Counted from the first letter of the stretch, positions 1-8,558 are shown. The stretch: DNA of 24,347 nucleotides from SAR86 cluster bacterium (GCA_016779505.1 JADHNM010000010.1:1-24347); one strand, 5' to 3'. Numbers and translations: made by a program. The notes: a model not told the origin generated them from the letters alone.

Positions 1-815
1 AATGGATGCAAAAATTCACTTAATTGCAATGTGCCAATATTTTTTCTAGACTGAAAATAGAAAGATCCTTTGTTTGGCTTAATTGATAATGAGCTAAAAA
101 ATAAACCATTGGAGTTAAAAGAACCTCTTATAATTGATTGATCATGCTGCAATTTTCCAAGAGCATTCATCTGAAATGCTAAATCTTTTACAGGTGATGA
201 ACTGAAAGCAGGAATTAAGCTAAGCCATTTAAAGGAATGAAGATTTATTGAGAAGCGATAAGATTCATCAACAATATCAACAGCAATGGTGCTGAATTTA
301 TTGTCATGCAAAAAACTAAGCTGTCCAGAAAATGATTTGAATAACTCCCCAGAAAGATCCCCATTTATTTTAAGTATCGAATCATCTTTACGATATTCAA
401 AATCTTGAAATGAAAGCGAAATTTGTTCATCAAAATTTAGGAAAGAGCTTGAATATGAATCAGCACTTTGTATATTTGAATGATCAAAGTACCCATCTCT
501 TATGGCAATATTATTTATGTTTAAAAAGCTAAAAAATTTCTGTGGCTTAAAAGATAGTCCTATATCTAATTCTGCGGATTGAATAAGCGTCTTCTGATTG
601 TGGATAATATTTAAATTAAAAAACTTTAAATTTCTGTTTAAAGCGTTTCCGGTACTTTCAAGTTTAGAAAAGTCTATTGAGTAAGAAGGTAAAAAATAGT
701 GATCTATATTTTTAATTAAACTCGAAGGAGAAAAAGCAAAAATAGAAAGGAATAGAAAAAAAATCCAACTTAAAATACCTACAGTAATAGTAGAAAGAAA
801 AAATAATTTTTTCAT
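1..815 (-). CDS. YhdP/AsmA-like (DUF3971-type) envelope protein, N-terminal part only
   Basis: An open frame runs without a stop from an ATG at 815 to the left edge (about 271 codons), so the gene continues outside the window. The protein opens with MKKLFFLS and one hydrophobic stretch at about residues 5-33, followed by a polar beta-rich region. That is the plan of YhdP/TIGR02099 proteins: an inner-membrane anchor followed by a long periplasmic beta-groove thought to carry phospholipids towards the outer membrane. The segment after the anchor (aromatic, then a long beta-rich stretch around 'SFKPQKFF') fits the N-terminus of that family. The start lies three bases after the mreD stop, and yhdP-like genes commonly follow mreBCD, so it is probably the last or near-last gene of this operon. 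No strong ribosome binding site is seen, which suggests coupling to mreD. Family assignment rests on position, anchor and fold character; any other large AsmA-like protein is possible. Confidence 0.6.
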   Translation of the reverse strand, partial: MKKLFFLSTITVGILSWIFFLFLSIFAFSPSSLIKNIDHYFLPSYSIDFSKLESTGNALNRNLKFFNLNIIHNQKTLIQSAELDIGLSFKPQKFFSFLNINNIAIRDGYFDHSNIQSADSYSSSFLNFDEQISLSFQDFEYRKDDSILKINGDLSGELFKSFSGQLSFLHDNKFSTIAVDIVDESYRFSINLHSFKWLSLIPAFSSSPVKDLAFQMNALGKLQHDQSIIRGSFNSNGLFFSSLSIKPNKGSFYFQSRKNIGTLQLSEFLHP

Positions 816-818
816 GCT

Positions 819-1298
819 CTATAAGTTTGAAAAAAAACTTCTTCTAAAAGCTCTCATAACAAAATAAATTCCTACCCATAAAACTAAAGTTATTAAAAAA
901 CTCACCATCAATACAATATATGAATAATTATAAGGAGAAAGTAAAAGATATTTACATGCTGTGTAGATGGTAGATGATCCTGAAAAGAAAACCGATAATT
1001 GAAAATAAGAAAAAATTCTAAATCGAAAAACATACAAGTGAATAATGTAAGAGGTTGTAATAAAAAAAAGCATATTAAAACCAATCACATTTGAAAATAA
1101 TAAATCGATTATCAGTCCGTAAATCAATGCAGCTGAGCTTTGAATTTTCTCTGGCAATGCAAAAACCCAGTATGCAAAAATTAAAAAACCAAAATTTAAT
1201 TCTACAAATAATTTAATGCTGACTGGATTCATGAAATCATCAAGCGCAAAACCCAGCATAATTGTAAAAAGAATAATTAGATGATTGCTAAATTTCAT
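819..1298 (-). CDS. mreD: Rod shape-determining protein MreD
   Basis: This small integral membrane protein has about 160 residues and five or six hydrophobic segments spread over nearly its whole length, the usual size and topology of MreD. MreD belongs to the elongasome with MreB, MreC, RodA and PBP2 and helps organise lateral wall synthesis. The sequence itself is poorly conserved, as is normal for the family, so the call leans on position directly after mreC. I place the start at the ATG at 1298 (first residues MKFSNHL), overlapping the mreC end by 11 bases. A GTG three codons upstream at 1307 would add MKL and give a 20-base overlap. Neither has a clear Shine-Dalgarno, so translational coupling to mreC is likely. 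The stop is TAG at 819-821. Confidence 0.82.
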   Translation of the reverse strand: MKFSNHLIILFTIMLGFALDDFMNPVSIKLFVELNFGFLIFAYWVFALPEKIQSSAALIYGLIIDLLFSNVIGFNMLFFITTSYIIHLYVFRFRIFSYFQLSVFFSGSSTIYTACKYLLLSPYNYSYIVLMVSFLITLVLWVGIYFVMRAFRRSFFSNL

Positions 1299-2130
1299 CA
1301 GCTTCACTGCCTATTATTCCAAAAAAGTTTTCTTCCAAAGGGTTGGTTTTTAAAGTTATTACAACTTCAATTTCATTAATTGAGATTGAATTGATAGCTG
1401 AGATATTTCCAATCTCGATATCTTTTAAAAAAATGCCACCTAAACCAGATGTAAAAATAGCATCGCTAATCTTATTTTGAAAATCATCAATATTTTTATT
1501 TAGTTTGCAAGAAATTAACATTGGCTTCCCTTTGCCTCTAGCATCACAATAGAAAAAATTCGATTTAATTGGCAATAAGTGCTTGGTATCTGAAAAAAGT
1601 ATGACTTCAATAAAGTTCAAATAGGTGCTTTTTGTTTGGCCAACATATGAACTCCCTGCAAAGACTGGAGTATTTTCAAGTACTTGAACCTGATTTAGAT
1701 TCTGCAAGAAGATTTTATGTGTTGAGCAGCAAAGATAATTTCTTAAATCTATGGAAGCTATCTTAAATATATTTATATCCTTACTTTTCAGGGAGCTAAT
1801 CAATGTCTTTTGAAAATTAATAATTTCGAATGACTTTTCTGCTTCTTTACTTTTAATAAATTCCTGAGTCCTAATTTTATGAATTTGTTCTTTTAAATCT
1901 TTGTTTTCTTGAGTGAGGTTTCTATTTTGTTTAAATGAATATAATAAATTACTAACATTTTCAAAAATGCTTCTAGAGACCATTTGTGCATAGAGATTTG
2001 AAGCTTGAACAAGACCTCTCAATGGAGCAAAAGTTCCGTAGCTAATATCACTAAATAATAAAAATACTGACAAGATAAAGCCGAACGCATAATTTCTAAC
2101 TGGAGTATATGTAGGCGTAGATCTCGCCAT
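1288..2130 (-). CDS. mreC: Cell shape-determining protein MreC
   Basis: MreC is the periplasmic scaffold linking the MreB cytoskeleton to wall-synthesis enzymes. The 280-residue product shows the expected order: a short cytoplasmic start, one transmembrane segment at about residues 12-30 (FGFILSVFLLF), a coiled-coil-prone region at about 60-100 rich in E, K, Q and N, and then a beta-rich periplasmic part to the end. The C-terminus (about 250-270, ending in FFGIIGSE) is compatible with the second MreC beta domain. Family members are usually 270-370 residues, so this is at the short end and lacks a long proline-rich tail. It starts with ATG 11 bases after the mreB stop and overlaps mreD at its 3' end, consistent with one mreBCD transcript. 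Confidence 0.88.
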   Translation of the reverse strand: MARSTPTYTPVRNYAFGFILSVFLLFSDISYGTFAPLRGLVQASNLYAQMVSRSIFENVSNLLYSFKQNRNLTQENKDLKEQIHKIRTQEFIKSKEAEKSFEIINFQKTLISSLKSKDINIFKIASIDLRNYLCCSTHKIFLQNLNQVQVLENTPVFAGSSYVGQTKSTYLNFIEVILFSDTKHLLPIKSNFFYCDARGKGKPMLISCKLNKNIDDFQNKISDAIFTSGLGGIFLKDIEIGNISAINSISINEIEVVITLKTNPLEENFFGIIGSEADEI

Positions 2131-2141
2131 ATTTTAGTTAA

Positions 2142-3191
2142 TTATTCTGTTGAAAGTAGATCAATATTATACTTATCAATTATTTCAAGTGCCTTGCCTC
2201 CGCCTCTTGCAACACACGTTAATGGATCTTCAGCTACGATTACTGGGATTCCGGTAGAAGAAGAAATTAATTTATCCAGATCTCGCATTAAAGCCCCTCC
2301 GCCAGTAAGGACAATTCCTCTTTCAGCAATATCTGCTGCAAGCTCAGGTGGAGAGAGCTCTAAAGCATTTCTTATTGCACGCACCATCCCAGACAATGGA
2401 TCTCTCATGGCCTCATAAATTTGAGAGCTTTTCAAAGTAAAGGTTTCCGGGATTCCCTCAGCTAAATTTCGTCCCGTTACATTCATTTCAAGATCTTCAG
2501 AGTCAGGAGATGCGCATCCAATAGTATATTTAATTTTTTCAGCTGTGGATTCTCCAATAACGCAGCCGTAGTTCCTTCTAACCCATGAAGTAATTGAGCT
2601 ATCCATAAGATCGCCACCAATTTTTACTGACTCAGCATAGACCACTCCATTCAGAGAAAGGATGGCAATTTCTGAAGTCCCCCCTCCGATATCCACAACC
2701 ATATTCCCATTAGCTTCCTCAACGGGAAGACCAGCTCCAATAGCAGCAGCCATTGGCTCTTCGATTAATTTTACGTCTCTAGCTCCAGCACCTAAAACTG
2801 ATTCTCTAATAGCCCTTCTTTCAACTTGAGTTGATCTACAAGGTACACACACGAGAACTCTTGGGCTGGGTTTAATAAACCTTTGCTCATGAACCTTTGC
2901 TATAAAATGCTGAAGCATTTTTTCTGTAACTTGAAAGTCAGCAATTACCCCTTCTGACAAAGGTCTAATAGCTTTAATATTACCTGGAGTTCTTCCAAGC
3001 ATTTTTTTGGCTTCATGCCCTACCGCTACAACAGTCTTTTGGCCTCGACTTTCACGAATAGCCACAACAGAGGGTTCATTAAGGACTATTCCAATATCTT
3101 TTGTATAAATTAATGTATTGGCTGTGCCTAGATCTATTGATAAATCATTAGAAAATAGGCCTCGAACAGTTTTAAATAGATTGAAATCCAC
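2142..3191 (-). CDS. mreB: Rod shape-determining protein MreB (bacterial actin)
   Basis: MreB is an actin homologue that forms membrane-associated filaments and guides lateral cell-wall synthesis. The 349-residue protein matches the family closely. The N-terminal FSNDLSIDLGTANT is the phosphate-1 loop, GRTPGNIKAIRPL and VIADF follow, EEPMAAAIGAGLP and VVDIGGGTSEIA (about 167-178) form the connect and phosphate-2 region, and LTGGGALMRDLD (about 295-306) is the adenosine motif. The end 'AEDPLTCVARGGGKALE' is typical. The start codon is GTG at 3191, with a weak AGGGA about ten bases upstream; no in-frame ATG is available nearby. It is divergent from gatC with 74 bases between, as in Pseudomonas-type genomes, so the mre promoter should lie in that gap. 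Confidence 0.97.
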   Translation of the reverse strand: MDFNLFKTVRGLFSNDLSIDLGTANTLIYTKDIGIVLNEPSVVAIRESRGQKTVVAVGHEAKKMLGRTPGNIKAIRPLSEGVIADFQVTEKMLQHFIAKVHEQRFIKPSPRVLVCVPCRSTQVERRAIRESVLGAGARDVKLIEEPMAAAIGAGLPVEEANGNMVVDIGGGTSEIAILSLNGVVYAESVKIGGDLMDSSITSWVRRNYGCVIGESTAEKIKYTIGCASPDSEDLEMNVTGRNLAEGIPETFTLKSSQIYEAMRDPLSGMVRAIRNALELSPPELAADIAERGIVLTGGGALMRDLDKLISSSTGIPVIVAEDPLTCVARGGGKALEIIDKYNIDLLSTE

Positions 3192-3265
3192 TATGATATT
3201 CCCTGTAAATTCATTTTAGGATGCTTTTAGTTTAATATTGCGCATCGGAATTAAAATAATATCAT
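3192..3265. promoter_or_regulatory. Divergent intergenic region between mreB and gatC
   Basis: These 74 bases must hold the promoters for mreBCD (leftwards) and gatCAB (rightwards). For the rightward direction, TAATAT at 3233-3238 with TTCATT at 3210-3215 (17-base spacing) is a weak sigma70-like pair. I see no convincing leftward -35/-10 pair and no strong inverted repeat. The mreB ribosome-binding stretch AGGGA lies at the left end of the gap, and gatC has only a weak purine run in front of it. The regulatory assignment is inferred from the divergent geometry rather than from strong motifs. Confidence 0.4.
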
Positions 3266-3547
3266 ATGGATCAAGAAACCGTCAGAACTATTTGCTATCT
3301 AGCCAGACTGGAAATAGATGAAAATAAGTCTGAGAAAATACAAAAAGATCTCGAGACAATTATTGATCTCATAGGTAGCTTACAAACAATAGATACTTCA
3401 GATGTTGAGCCTCTTTACAGCCCACTTGAAATGACAGCTTTGATGCATGAAGACATTGAAAAGTCAGACAATAAAAAAGAGAAATTCCTTGAAAATGCAG
3501 CTGCTTCAAATGAGGACTACTTTCTAGTACCGAGAGTGGTTGAATGA
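3266..3547 (+). CDS. gatC: Aspartyl/glutamyl-tRNA amidotransferase subunit C
   Basis: GatC is the small subunit that wraps around GatA and stabilises the GatCAB complex, which converts misacylated Glu-tRNA(Gln) or Asp-tRNA(Asn) into the correct aminoacyl-tRNA. The 93-residue length is typical. Family features are the N-terminal helix containing YLARLEI, the central hydrophobic helix, the VEPLYSPLE stretch (about 47-55) and the C-terminal FLVPRVVE, which matches the usual '(Y)F.VP(R/K)V(I/V)E' ending. The ATG at 3266 has a poor ribosome binding site. The gene overlaps gatA by four bases (ATGA), so the two are translationally coupled. Confidence 0.93.
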   Translation: MDQETVRTICYLARLEIDENKSEKIQKDLETIIDLIGSLQTIDTSDVEPLYSPLEMTALMHEDIEKSDNKKEKFLENAAASNEDYFLVPRVVE

Positions 3548-5001
3548 GCATTCAATTTAAATCAATTGCTGACCTTAGAGAAATGCTTGATGACAAATCA
3601 ATATCTGCTTCGGAGCTAATTCAAGAATCTCTTGAATTGGCTAAAAAATATAAAGAATTAAATTGTTTTGTAACAATGAATGAGGAATTTAGTGTTAAGA
3701 AAGCTAACGCTATAGATGTAAATAAAAAAACTTCTTCACGGCTTTCTGGGATTCCTTTGGCGCAAAAAGATTTATTTTGCACAGAAGGCTTAAGGACAAC
3801 ATGCTCTTCAAAAATACTTAGTAATTTTATCCCTCCATATACTGCAACAGCAGTTAAGAAACTTGAAGATGCTGGCTCAATCACTATTGGCAAAACAAAT
3901 ATGGATGAATTTGCGATGGGATCTTCTAATGAAACTAGTTTTTTTGGTAATGTTCATAACCCTTGGAAAAAAGGATATGTACCAGGGGGGAGCTCTGGAG
4001 GATCTGCTGCAGCTGTAGCAGCCGGAATTGTCCCAGCTGCAACTGGCACTGATACAGGGGGATCAATCCGCCAACCTGCTGCACATTGTGGAATAACTGG
4101 ATTAAAGCCAACTTATGGCAGAATTTCGAGATGGGGAATGATTGCTTTCGCCTCAAGTCTAGATCAGGCAGGACCTCTGGCAAGAACAGCTGAAGATTGC
4201 GCAATATTGTTGAATACAATGTCAGGGCATGACGCAAAAGATACGACATCCTTAAACTCTAATGTTCCTGATTTCTTAGAAAATATTAATCAACCTATTG
4301 ATGGGTTAAAAATAGGCCTTATTAAAGAATTTAATCTCAGCGACTTAGACTCCCAAGTTCAAGCACGTTTTGAGGAGTCAAAAAAAGCCTATGAGAAATT
4401 AGGCGCTCAATTTATTGAAGTCTCACTGCCGAATATATCAGCATCTGTTCCGACCTATTACTCCATCGCCCCAGCTGAATGTTCATCAAATTTATCAAGA
4501 TTTGACGGTGTTCGCTTTGGACATAGAGCTGAAAGTACAGATGATTTGAATGATCTATACATTAAATCAAGAAGTGAAGGTTTTGGAGATGAAGTCAAAC
4601 GAAGGATACTCATAGGAACATATGCGCTATCTGCTGGATACTATGACGCCTACTACAAGAAGGCACAACAGGTTAGAAGATTAATCAAGAATGATTTTGA
4701 TAATGCTTTTCAATCAGTCGATGCTTTAATGACACCGACCTCACCGAATACTGCATTTAAATTTGGTAGCAAGGGTACTCAAAATCCCGTTGAGCTTTAC
4801 CTAGAAGATCTCTTTACAATTTCATCCAACTTGGCGGGTCTGCCTGCTATTTCAATTCCACATGGACAAGTTAATTCCCTTCCAGTTGGACTTCAATTAA
4901 TTGGAAATTTTCTGAGAGAAGATCAGCTACTTAATGCAGCACATATTTTTCAAAAAAATTCAGATTATCATCTAGCTAAGCCTAATTTAGGAGATTTTTA
5001 A
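3544..5001 (+). CDS. gatA: Aspartyl/glutamyl-tRNA amidotransferase subunit A
   Basis: GatA is the amidase subunit: it hydrolyses glutamine and passes ammonia to GatB for transamidation of tRNA-bound Glu or Asp. The 485-residue protein carries the amidase-signature Ser-cisSer-Lys triad: Lys75 in PLAQKDLF, the Ser150/Ser151 pair in PGGSSGGSAA, and the nucleophile Ser174 in TGTDTGGSIRQPA. GKTNMDEFAMGSSNE (about 116-130) and the C-terminal GLPAISIPHG stretch are also typical of GatA as opposed to other amidases. It overlaps gatC by four bases, and its TAA shares one base with the gatB ATG. The full family length is present and nothing appears broken. Confidence 0.97.
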   Translation: MSIQFKSIADLREMLDDKSISASELIQESLELAKKYKELNCFVTMNEEFSVKKANAIDVNKKTSSRLSGIPLAQKDLFCTEGLRTTCSSKILSNFIPPYTATAVKKLEDAGSITIGKTNMDEFAMGSSNETSFFGNVHNPWKKGYVPGGSSGGSAAAVAAGIVPAATGTDTGGSIRQPAAHCGITGLKPTYGRISRWGMIAFASSLDQAGPLARTAEDCAILLNTMSGHDAKDTTSLNSNVPDFLENINQPIDGLKIGLIKEFNLSDLDSQVQARFEESKKAYEKLGAQFIEVSLPNISASVPTYYSIAPAECSSNLSRFDGVRFGHRAESTDDLNDLYIKSRSEGFGDEVKRRILIGTYALSAGYYDAYYKKAQQVRRLIKNDFDNAFQSVDALMTPTSPNTAFKFGSKGTQNPVELYLEDLFTISSNLAGLPAISIPHGQVNSLPVGLQLIGNFLREDQLLNAAHIFQKNSDYHLAKPNLGDF

Positions 5002-6428
5002 TGAGTTGGGAAACCGTTATTGGGCTTGAAACACATGTTCAGCTATCAACAAAAACAAAGTTATTTTCAAGAGCCTCAACTGCTTTTGGAGCAAGTCCGA
5101 ATACAAATGTAAATTTAATTGATTGTGGTCTTCCAGGAGTTCTGCCATCTGTAAACAAAGAAGCTTTTTACAAAGCGATCAGATTTGGAATGGCTGTTGG
5201 TGCACAGATTAATCAAACCTCAATATTTGATAGAAAAAATTACTTTTACGCTGATCTCCCAAAGGGTTATCAAATTACTCAAATGGATTTACCAATTGTT
5301 ATAGGCGGGTCTATAGAAATTATCATAGATGAATTAACTAAAACCATTAATATTACTAGAGCCCATTTAGAGGAAGACGCTGGTAAATCAATCCATGATG
5401 AATTTGAGGGCTTTTCAGCGATAGACTTAAATAGAGCAGGAACCCCGCTGTTAGAAATAGTCTCAGAGCCAGAGATTTCTAATGCAAAAGAGGCAGTTGC
5501 ATACATGAAGGCAATGCATCAGCTTGTTACCTTCCTAGATGTGTCTGATGGGAATATGGCACAAGGCTCCCTAAGGTGTGATGCAAATGTATCAATAAGA
5601 AAAAAAGGTGATAAAGAACTGGGCACTAGAACAGAAATAAAAAACATTAATTCTTTTAAATTTATTGAGAAAGCGATTAATTTTGAGATTAAAAGACAAA
5701 TTAAAATACTCGAAAATGGAGAAAAAGTTGTTCAAGAAACAAGACTTTATGATAGCTCCAAAGATGAGACTCGCCCAATGAGATCGAAAGAATTTGCAAA
5801 TGATTATAGATATTTTCCAGAACCAGATCTGCTTCCAGTTATTATTTCTGATGAGGAAATACAAAAAATTAGAGATGAATTCCCAGAGCTTCCAAAAGAA
5901 AAAGAAATTCGTTATCAACAAGAATATGGGTTAACAGCTTATGATGCGCAAATCATTGCATCGTCTAAGTCCATGGCTGATTTCTTTGAAACTGCTTTAC
6001 AAAAAACGAAAAATTACACCCTTCTATCAAATTGGTTGATAGGTGAAATTAGTGCGTACTTAAATAAACAGCAAATAGAGATTAATGAATCAAAATTAAG
6101 CGCGGATAAGGTGGCCATGCTAATTAATCGAATTGATGACCAAACTATTTCTGGTAAAATTGGAAAATCTATATTTGAAGAAATGTGCACAAATGGATCT
6201 TCTCCAGACGAAATTATTAAATCTAAAGGCTTAGAACAAATATCTGATGATGGAGCAATTGAAGAGATTATTCTGACAGTGATTAATGAAAATCCAACTC
6301 AAGTAGAAGCATATCTTGCGGGTAAAGATAAACTATTTGGTTTCTTTGTTGGGCAAGTAATGAAATTAACTGAAGGCAAGGCAAATCCCAAAGCTGTTAA
6401 TAGCATCTTAAAAGATAAACTTAAGTAA
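5001..6428 (+). CDS. gatB: Aspartyl/glutamyl-tRNA amidotransferase subunit B
   Basis: GatB binds the misacylated tRNA, activates the Glu or Asp side chain with ATP and receives ammonia from GatA. The 475-residue protein begins WETVIGLETHVQL and contains DCGLPGVLPSVN, RKNYFYADLPKGYQI, HLEEDAGKS and NRAGTPLLEIVSEPE, all hallmark GatB segments in the right order. The kinase-like body is followed by the helical and YqeY-like tail domain (about 325-475, with an NPKAVN motif near the end). The start ATG overlaps the gatA stop by one base (TAATG). The 3' end overlaps the convergent hydratase gene by eight bases, and no terminator is visible between them. Whether the enzyme makes Gln-tRNA, Asn-tRNA or both depends on which synthetases the genome has, which this window does not show. 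Confidence 0.97.
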   Translation: MSWETVIGLETHVQLSTKTKLFSRASTAFGASPNTNVNLIDCGLPGVLPSVNKEAFYKAIRFGMAVGAQINQTSIFDRKNYFYADLPKGYQITQMDLPIVIGGSIEIIIDELTKTINITRAHLEEDAGKSIHDEFEGFSAIDLNRAGTPLLEIVSEPEISNAKEAVAYMKAMHQLVTFLDVSDGNMAQGSLRCDANVSIRKKGDKELGTRTEIKNINSFKFIEKAINFEIKRQIKILENGEKVVQETRLYDSSKDETRPMRSKEFANDYRYFPEPDLLPVIISDEEIQKIRDEFPELPKEKEIRYQQEYGLTAYDAQIIASSKSMADFFETALQKTKNYTLLSNWLIGEISAYLNKQQIEINESKLSADKVAMLINRIDDQTISGKIGKSIFEEMCTNGSSPDEIIKSKGLEQISDDGAIEEIILTVINENPTQVEAYLAGKDKLFGFFVGQVMKLTEGKANPKAVNSILKDKLK

Positions 6429-6882
6429 TAAATAAGCTTAGAGTCTCGGCAATATATGCTGGCTTATCTACTCCCTTGATTTCCATTGATACCTCATTTT
6501 TAACTAAAAACTGTCCTGGATTTTTTTCCGTCACATCAATACATTTAGTATGAATACGAACTTCTGAATTAACTGGAACCGGACTTAAGAAACGCACTTT
6601 ATCCAAACCATAATTCAAACCCATTTTTGTTCCCTCAAGCACCATACCAATTTCTTGTGCGAATGAAATACCAGCAACTAAGGATAATGAAAGAAAGCCA
6701 TGGGCAATTGTTGAGCCAAAAATAGGTTCTGCTTGTTTTGGATCAACATGTATAAATTGATGATCCATAGTTGCATCAGCAAATTTATCAATTCTTTCTT
6801 GATCAATCACCATCCATTCAGAAGCGCCAAGATCCTTACCAATTACCGAATCAATTTCATTAGGTTTTACAATGTGTAACAT
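6421..6882 (-). CDS. MaoC/NodN-like hot-dog-fold enoyl-CoA hydratase
   Basis: This 153-residue single-domain protein has the MaoC-type R-hydratase signature: FADATMDHQFIHVDP (about 34-48), with the likely catalytic pair Asp40 and His45 five residues apart, followed by STIAHGFLSLSL (57-68) around the active site. Known relatives add water to trans-2-enoyl-CoA thioesters; the WMVIDQERIDKFADAT style matches the NodN-like branch, whose exact substrates are mostly unknown. It starts one base after the acyl-CoA ligase stop, with a good Shine-Dalgarno (GGGAGA) formed by the end of that gene, so the two are co-translated and probably act on one CoA-thioester pathway. The 3' end overlaps gatB on the opposite strand by eight bases. 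The substrate is not predictable from sequence. Confidence 0.87.
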   Translation of the reverse strand: MLHIVKPNEIDSVIGKDLGASEWMVIDQERIDKFADATMDHQFIHVDPKQAEPIFGSTIAHGFLSLSLVAGISFAQEIGMVLEGTKMGLNYGLDKVRFLSPVPVNSEVRIHTKCIDVTEKNPGQFLVKNEVSMEIKGVDKPAYIAETLSLFIT

Positions 6883-6883
6883 A

Positions 6884-8500
6884 TTATTCTCCCATTAAAT
6901 GTTCTTTGTATTTTTCTCGTAACTCAACCTTCAACAACTTTCCTGTTGCGCCATGCGGAAGCTCTTTGACAAAAATAATATCGTCGGGCAGCCACCACTT
7001 AACAACTTTTTCTAGTAAGAAATCATTGATTTCCTGCGTATCAATTTCATTTCCATCTTTTGTGATCAAGAAAAGCAAAGGCCTCTCATCCCACTTAGGA
7101 TGGGGAACTCCAACGACGCATGCTTCAAGTACATTTTCATGAGTTAGTACAGCATTTTCTAAATCGATTGAGCTGATCCATTCTCCACCAGTCTTTATGA
7201 CATCTTTTGCTCTATCAACAATCTGCATGCATCCGTCTGGATGGATAGTTGCAACATCTCCTGTATCAAACCAACCCTCTTCATCTACTGCAGGACCATC
7301 TGCTTTGTAATATTTATGCATGATCCATGGCCCTTTAACCTTTAGGGCGCCGCTGGCCTCTCCGTCTCTAGGAAGTTCATTATTTTCATCATCAACAGTC
7401 TTAATCTCCACGCCAAACATCGGATAACCCTGTTTTGTTTGAAGCTGATATCTTTCTTCTTTAGGTAGGCTCATGGTTTTCTTGGTTGGTGCATTTAGGG
7501 TTCCAAGAGGACTCATTTCTGTCATTCCCCATCCATGAGTTAAAAATGCATCATGCTGCTCATCAAATGCCTTGATCATTGCATAAGGTGCTGCAGAACC
7601 TCCAACTAAAACTTGATCAACTGTATCAAGCTTAAGACCCTTTCCTTCAAGATACTGTAATAGTCCAAGCCAAACAGTTGGAACACCCAACATTGAATCA
7701 ACTGATTCTTGCTTCACCAGCTCATACAAAGACTCTCCATCCAGAGCATGACAAGGCAAAACTAAAGTTATTCCTGTAATTAATGCGCAATAAGGTACTC
7801 CCCAAGCATTAACATGAAACATAGGAACAACCGGTAAGACTGAGCTAGAAGAGTCGAAACCCATAGCTCCAGATACTGAAATTGCATGCAAAATAGTTGA
7901 CCTATGAGAATATAAAACTCCCTTAGGGTTACCAGTAGTGCCAGAGGTGTAACACAAAGCGACTGCATCATCTTCATTTAATTCAGGCCAATCATATTCA
8001 TCTGACTCGTCAATAATTAACTCATCATAACTTAATGCATTTTTTAAATTATTATCTGGGATAGAATCTTTTGATGAGGCAATAATTATAGTTTTAACTG
8101 TATTTAATTTATCTTGAACACTCTCCACAAGCGGAATAAATGTAGGATCAACAATTAAAACTTCGTCCTCTGCGTGATTGAGTATGTATATTAACTGGTC
8201 AGGGGAATATCTTGGATTCAAGGTATGAAGGATAGCTCCCATGCCAGATACAGCAAAATAGGTTTCAAAGTGCCTACTATTATTCCAGGCAATAGTTGCT
8301 ACTCGATCGTGTGCATTTACGCCAAGTTTTGCCAGGGCATTAGCAAGCTTTTTAGATCGCTTAATTGACTTTCCATATGTAGTTGAATTTATTGAGCCAT
8401 CTAATTCTCGTGAAACTAACTTGCCATCAAAATTATATTTTTCGGCATGTAAAATTGCCTGCGGGATAGTTAAATCCCAATTCATCATATTACCCTTCAT
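6884..8500 (-). CDS. AMP-forming acyl-CoA ligase (medium/long-chain or DmdB-like)
   Basis: This ANL-superfamily adenylating enzyme of 538 residues activates a carboxylic acid to acyl-AMP and then to the CoA thioester. Motifs in order are the P-loop YTSGTTGNPKG (184-194), the A5-type GWGMTEMS (323-330), WFDTGD (about 410-415), the hinge region DRAKDVIKTGGEWIS (about 429-443) and the catalytic Lys in HGATGKLLK near residue 523. Overall style (TIPQAILHAEKY start, MFHVNAWGVPY, WWLPDDI) resembles the AlkK/DmdB group, which acts on medium-chain acids or methylmercaptopropionate; sequence alone does not choose between them. The ATG at 8500 is used here; ATGs at codons 5 and 6 are also possible, and AAGGG lies seven bases before the latter. 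The gene heads a two-gene operon with the MaoC-like hydratase and has a promoter-like palindrome upstream. Confidence 0.9.
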   Translation of the reverse strand: MKGNMMNWDLTIPQAILHAEKYNFDGKLVSRELDGSINSTTYGKSIKRSKKLANALAKLGVNAHDRVATIAWNNSRHFETYFAVSGMGAILHTLNPRYSPDQLIYILNHAEDEVLIVDPTFIPLVESVQDKLNTVKTIIIASSKDSIPDNNLKNALSYDELIIDESDEYDWPELNEDDAVALCYTSGTTGNPKGVLYSHRSTILHAISVSGAMGFDSSSSVLPVVPMFHVNAWGVPYCALITGITLVLPCHALDGESLYELVKQESVDSMLGVPTVWLGLLQYLEGKGLKLDTVDQVLVGGSAAPYAMIKAFDEQHDAFLTHGWGMTEMSPLGTLNAPTKKTMSLPKEERYQLQTKQGYPMFGVEIKTVDDENNELPRDGEASGALKVKGPWIMHKYYKADGPAVDEEGWFDTGDVATIHPDGCMQIVDRAKDVIKTGGEWISSIDLENAVLTHENVLEACVVGVPHPKWDERPLLFLITKDGNEIDTQEINDFLLEKVVKWWLPDDIIFVKELPHGATGKLLKVELREKYKEHLMGE

Positions 8501-8543
8501 TGAAATAACCCCTTTATTTATAAGTAATCTAGTTGGTTTTTTA

Positions 8544-8558
8544 CAGAATTATATTCTG
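8544..8558 (-). promoter_or_regulatory. Inverted repeat over a consensus -10 upstream of the acyl-CoA ligase gene
   Basis: On the minus strand a perfect repeat CAGAAT-ATA-ATTCTG contains TATAAT (8548-8553), an exact sigma70 -10 hexamer. It lies about 48 bases upstream of the ligase start, giving a leader of around 40 nucleotides. No good -35 is visible at the expected distance. A symmetrical site covering the -10 is a common repressor-operator arrangement, so control by a ligand-responsive regulator is plausible but inferred. There is no T-run on the 3' side on either strand, so it is not a terminator. Confidence 0.4.

Noticed and set aside
6884..8500. Firm assignment as DmdB (methylmercaptopropionate-CoA ligase)
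   Set aside because: AlkK-type fatty acyl-CoA ligases share the same motifs and the window has no other DMSP-pathway gene.
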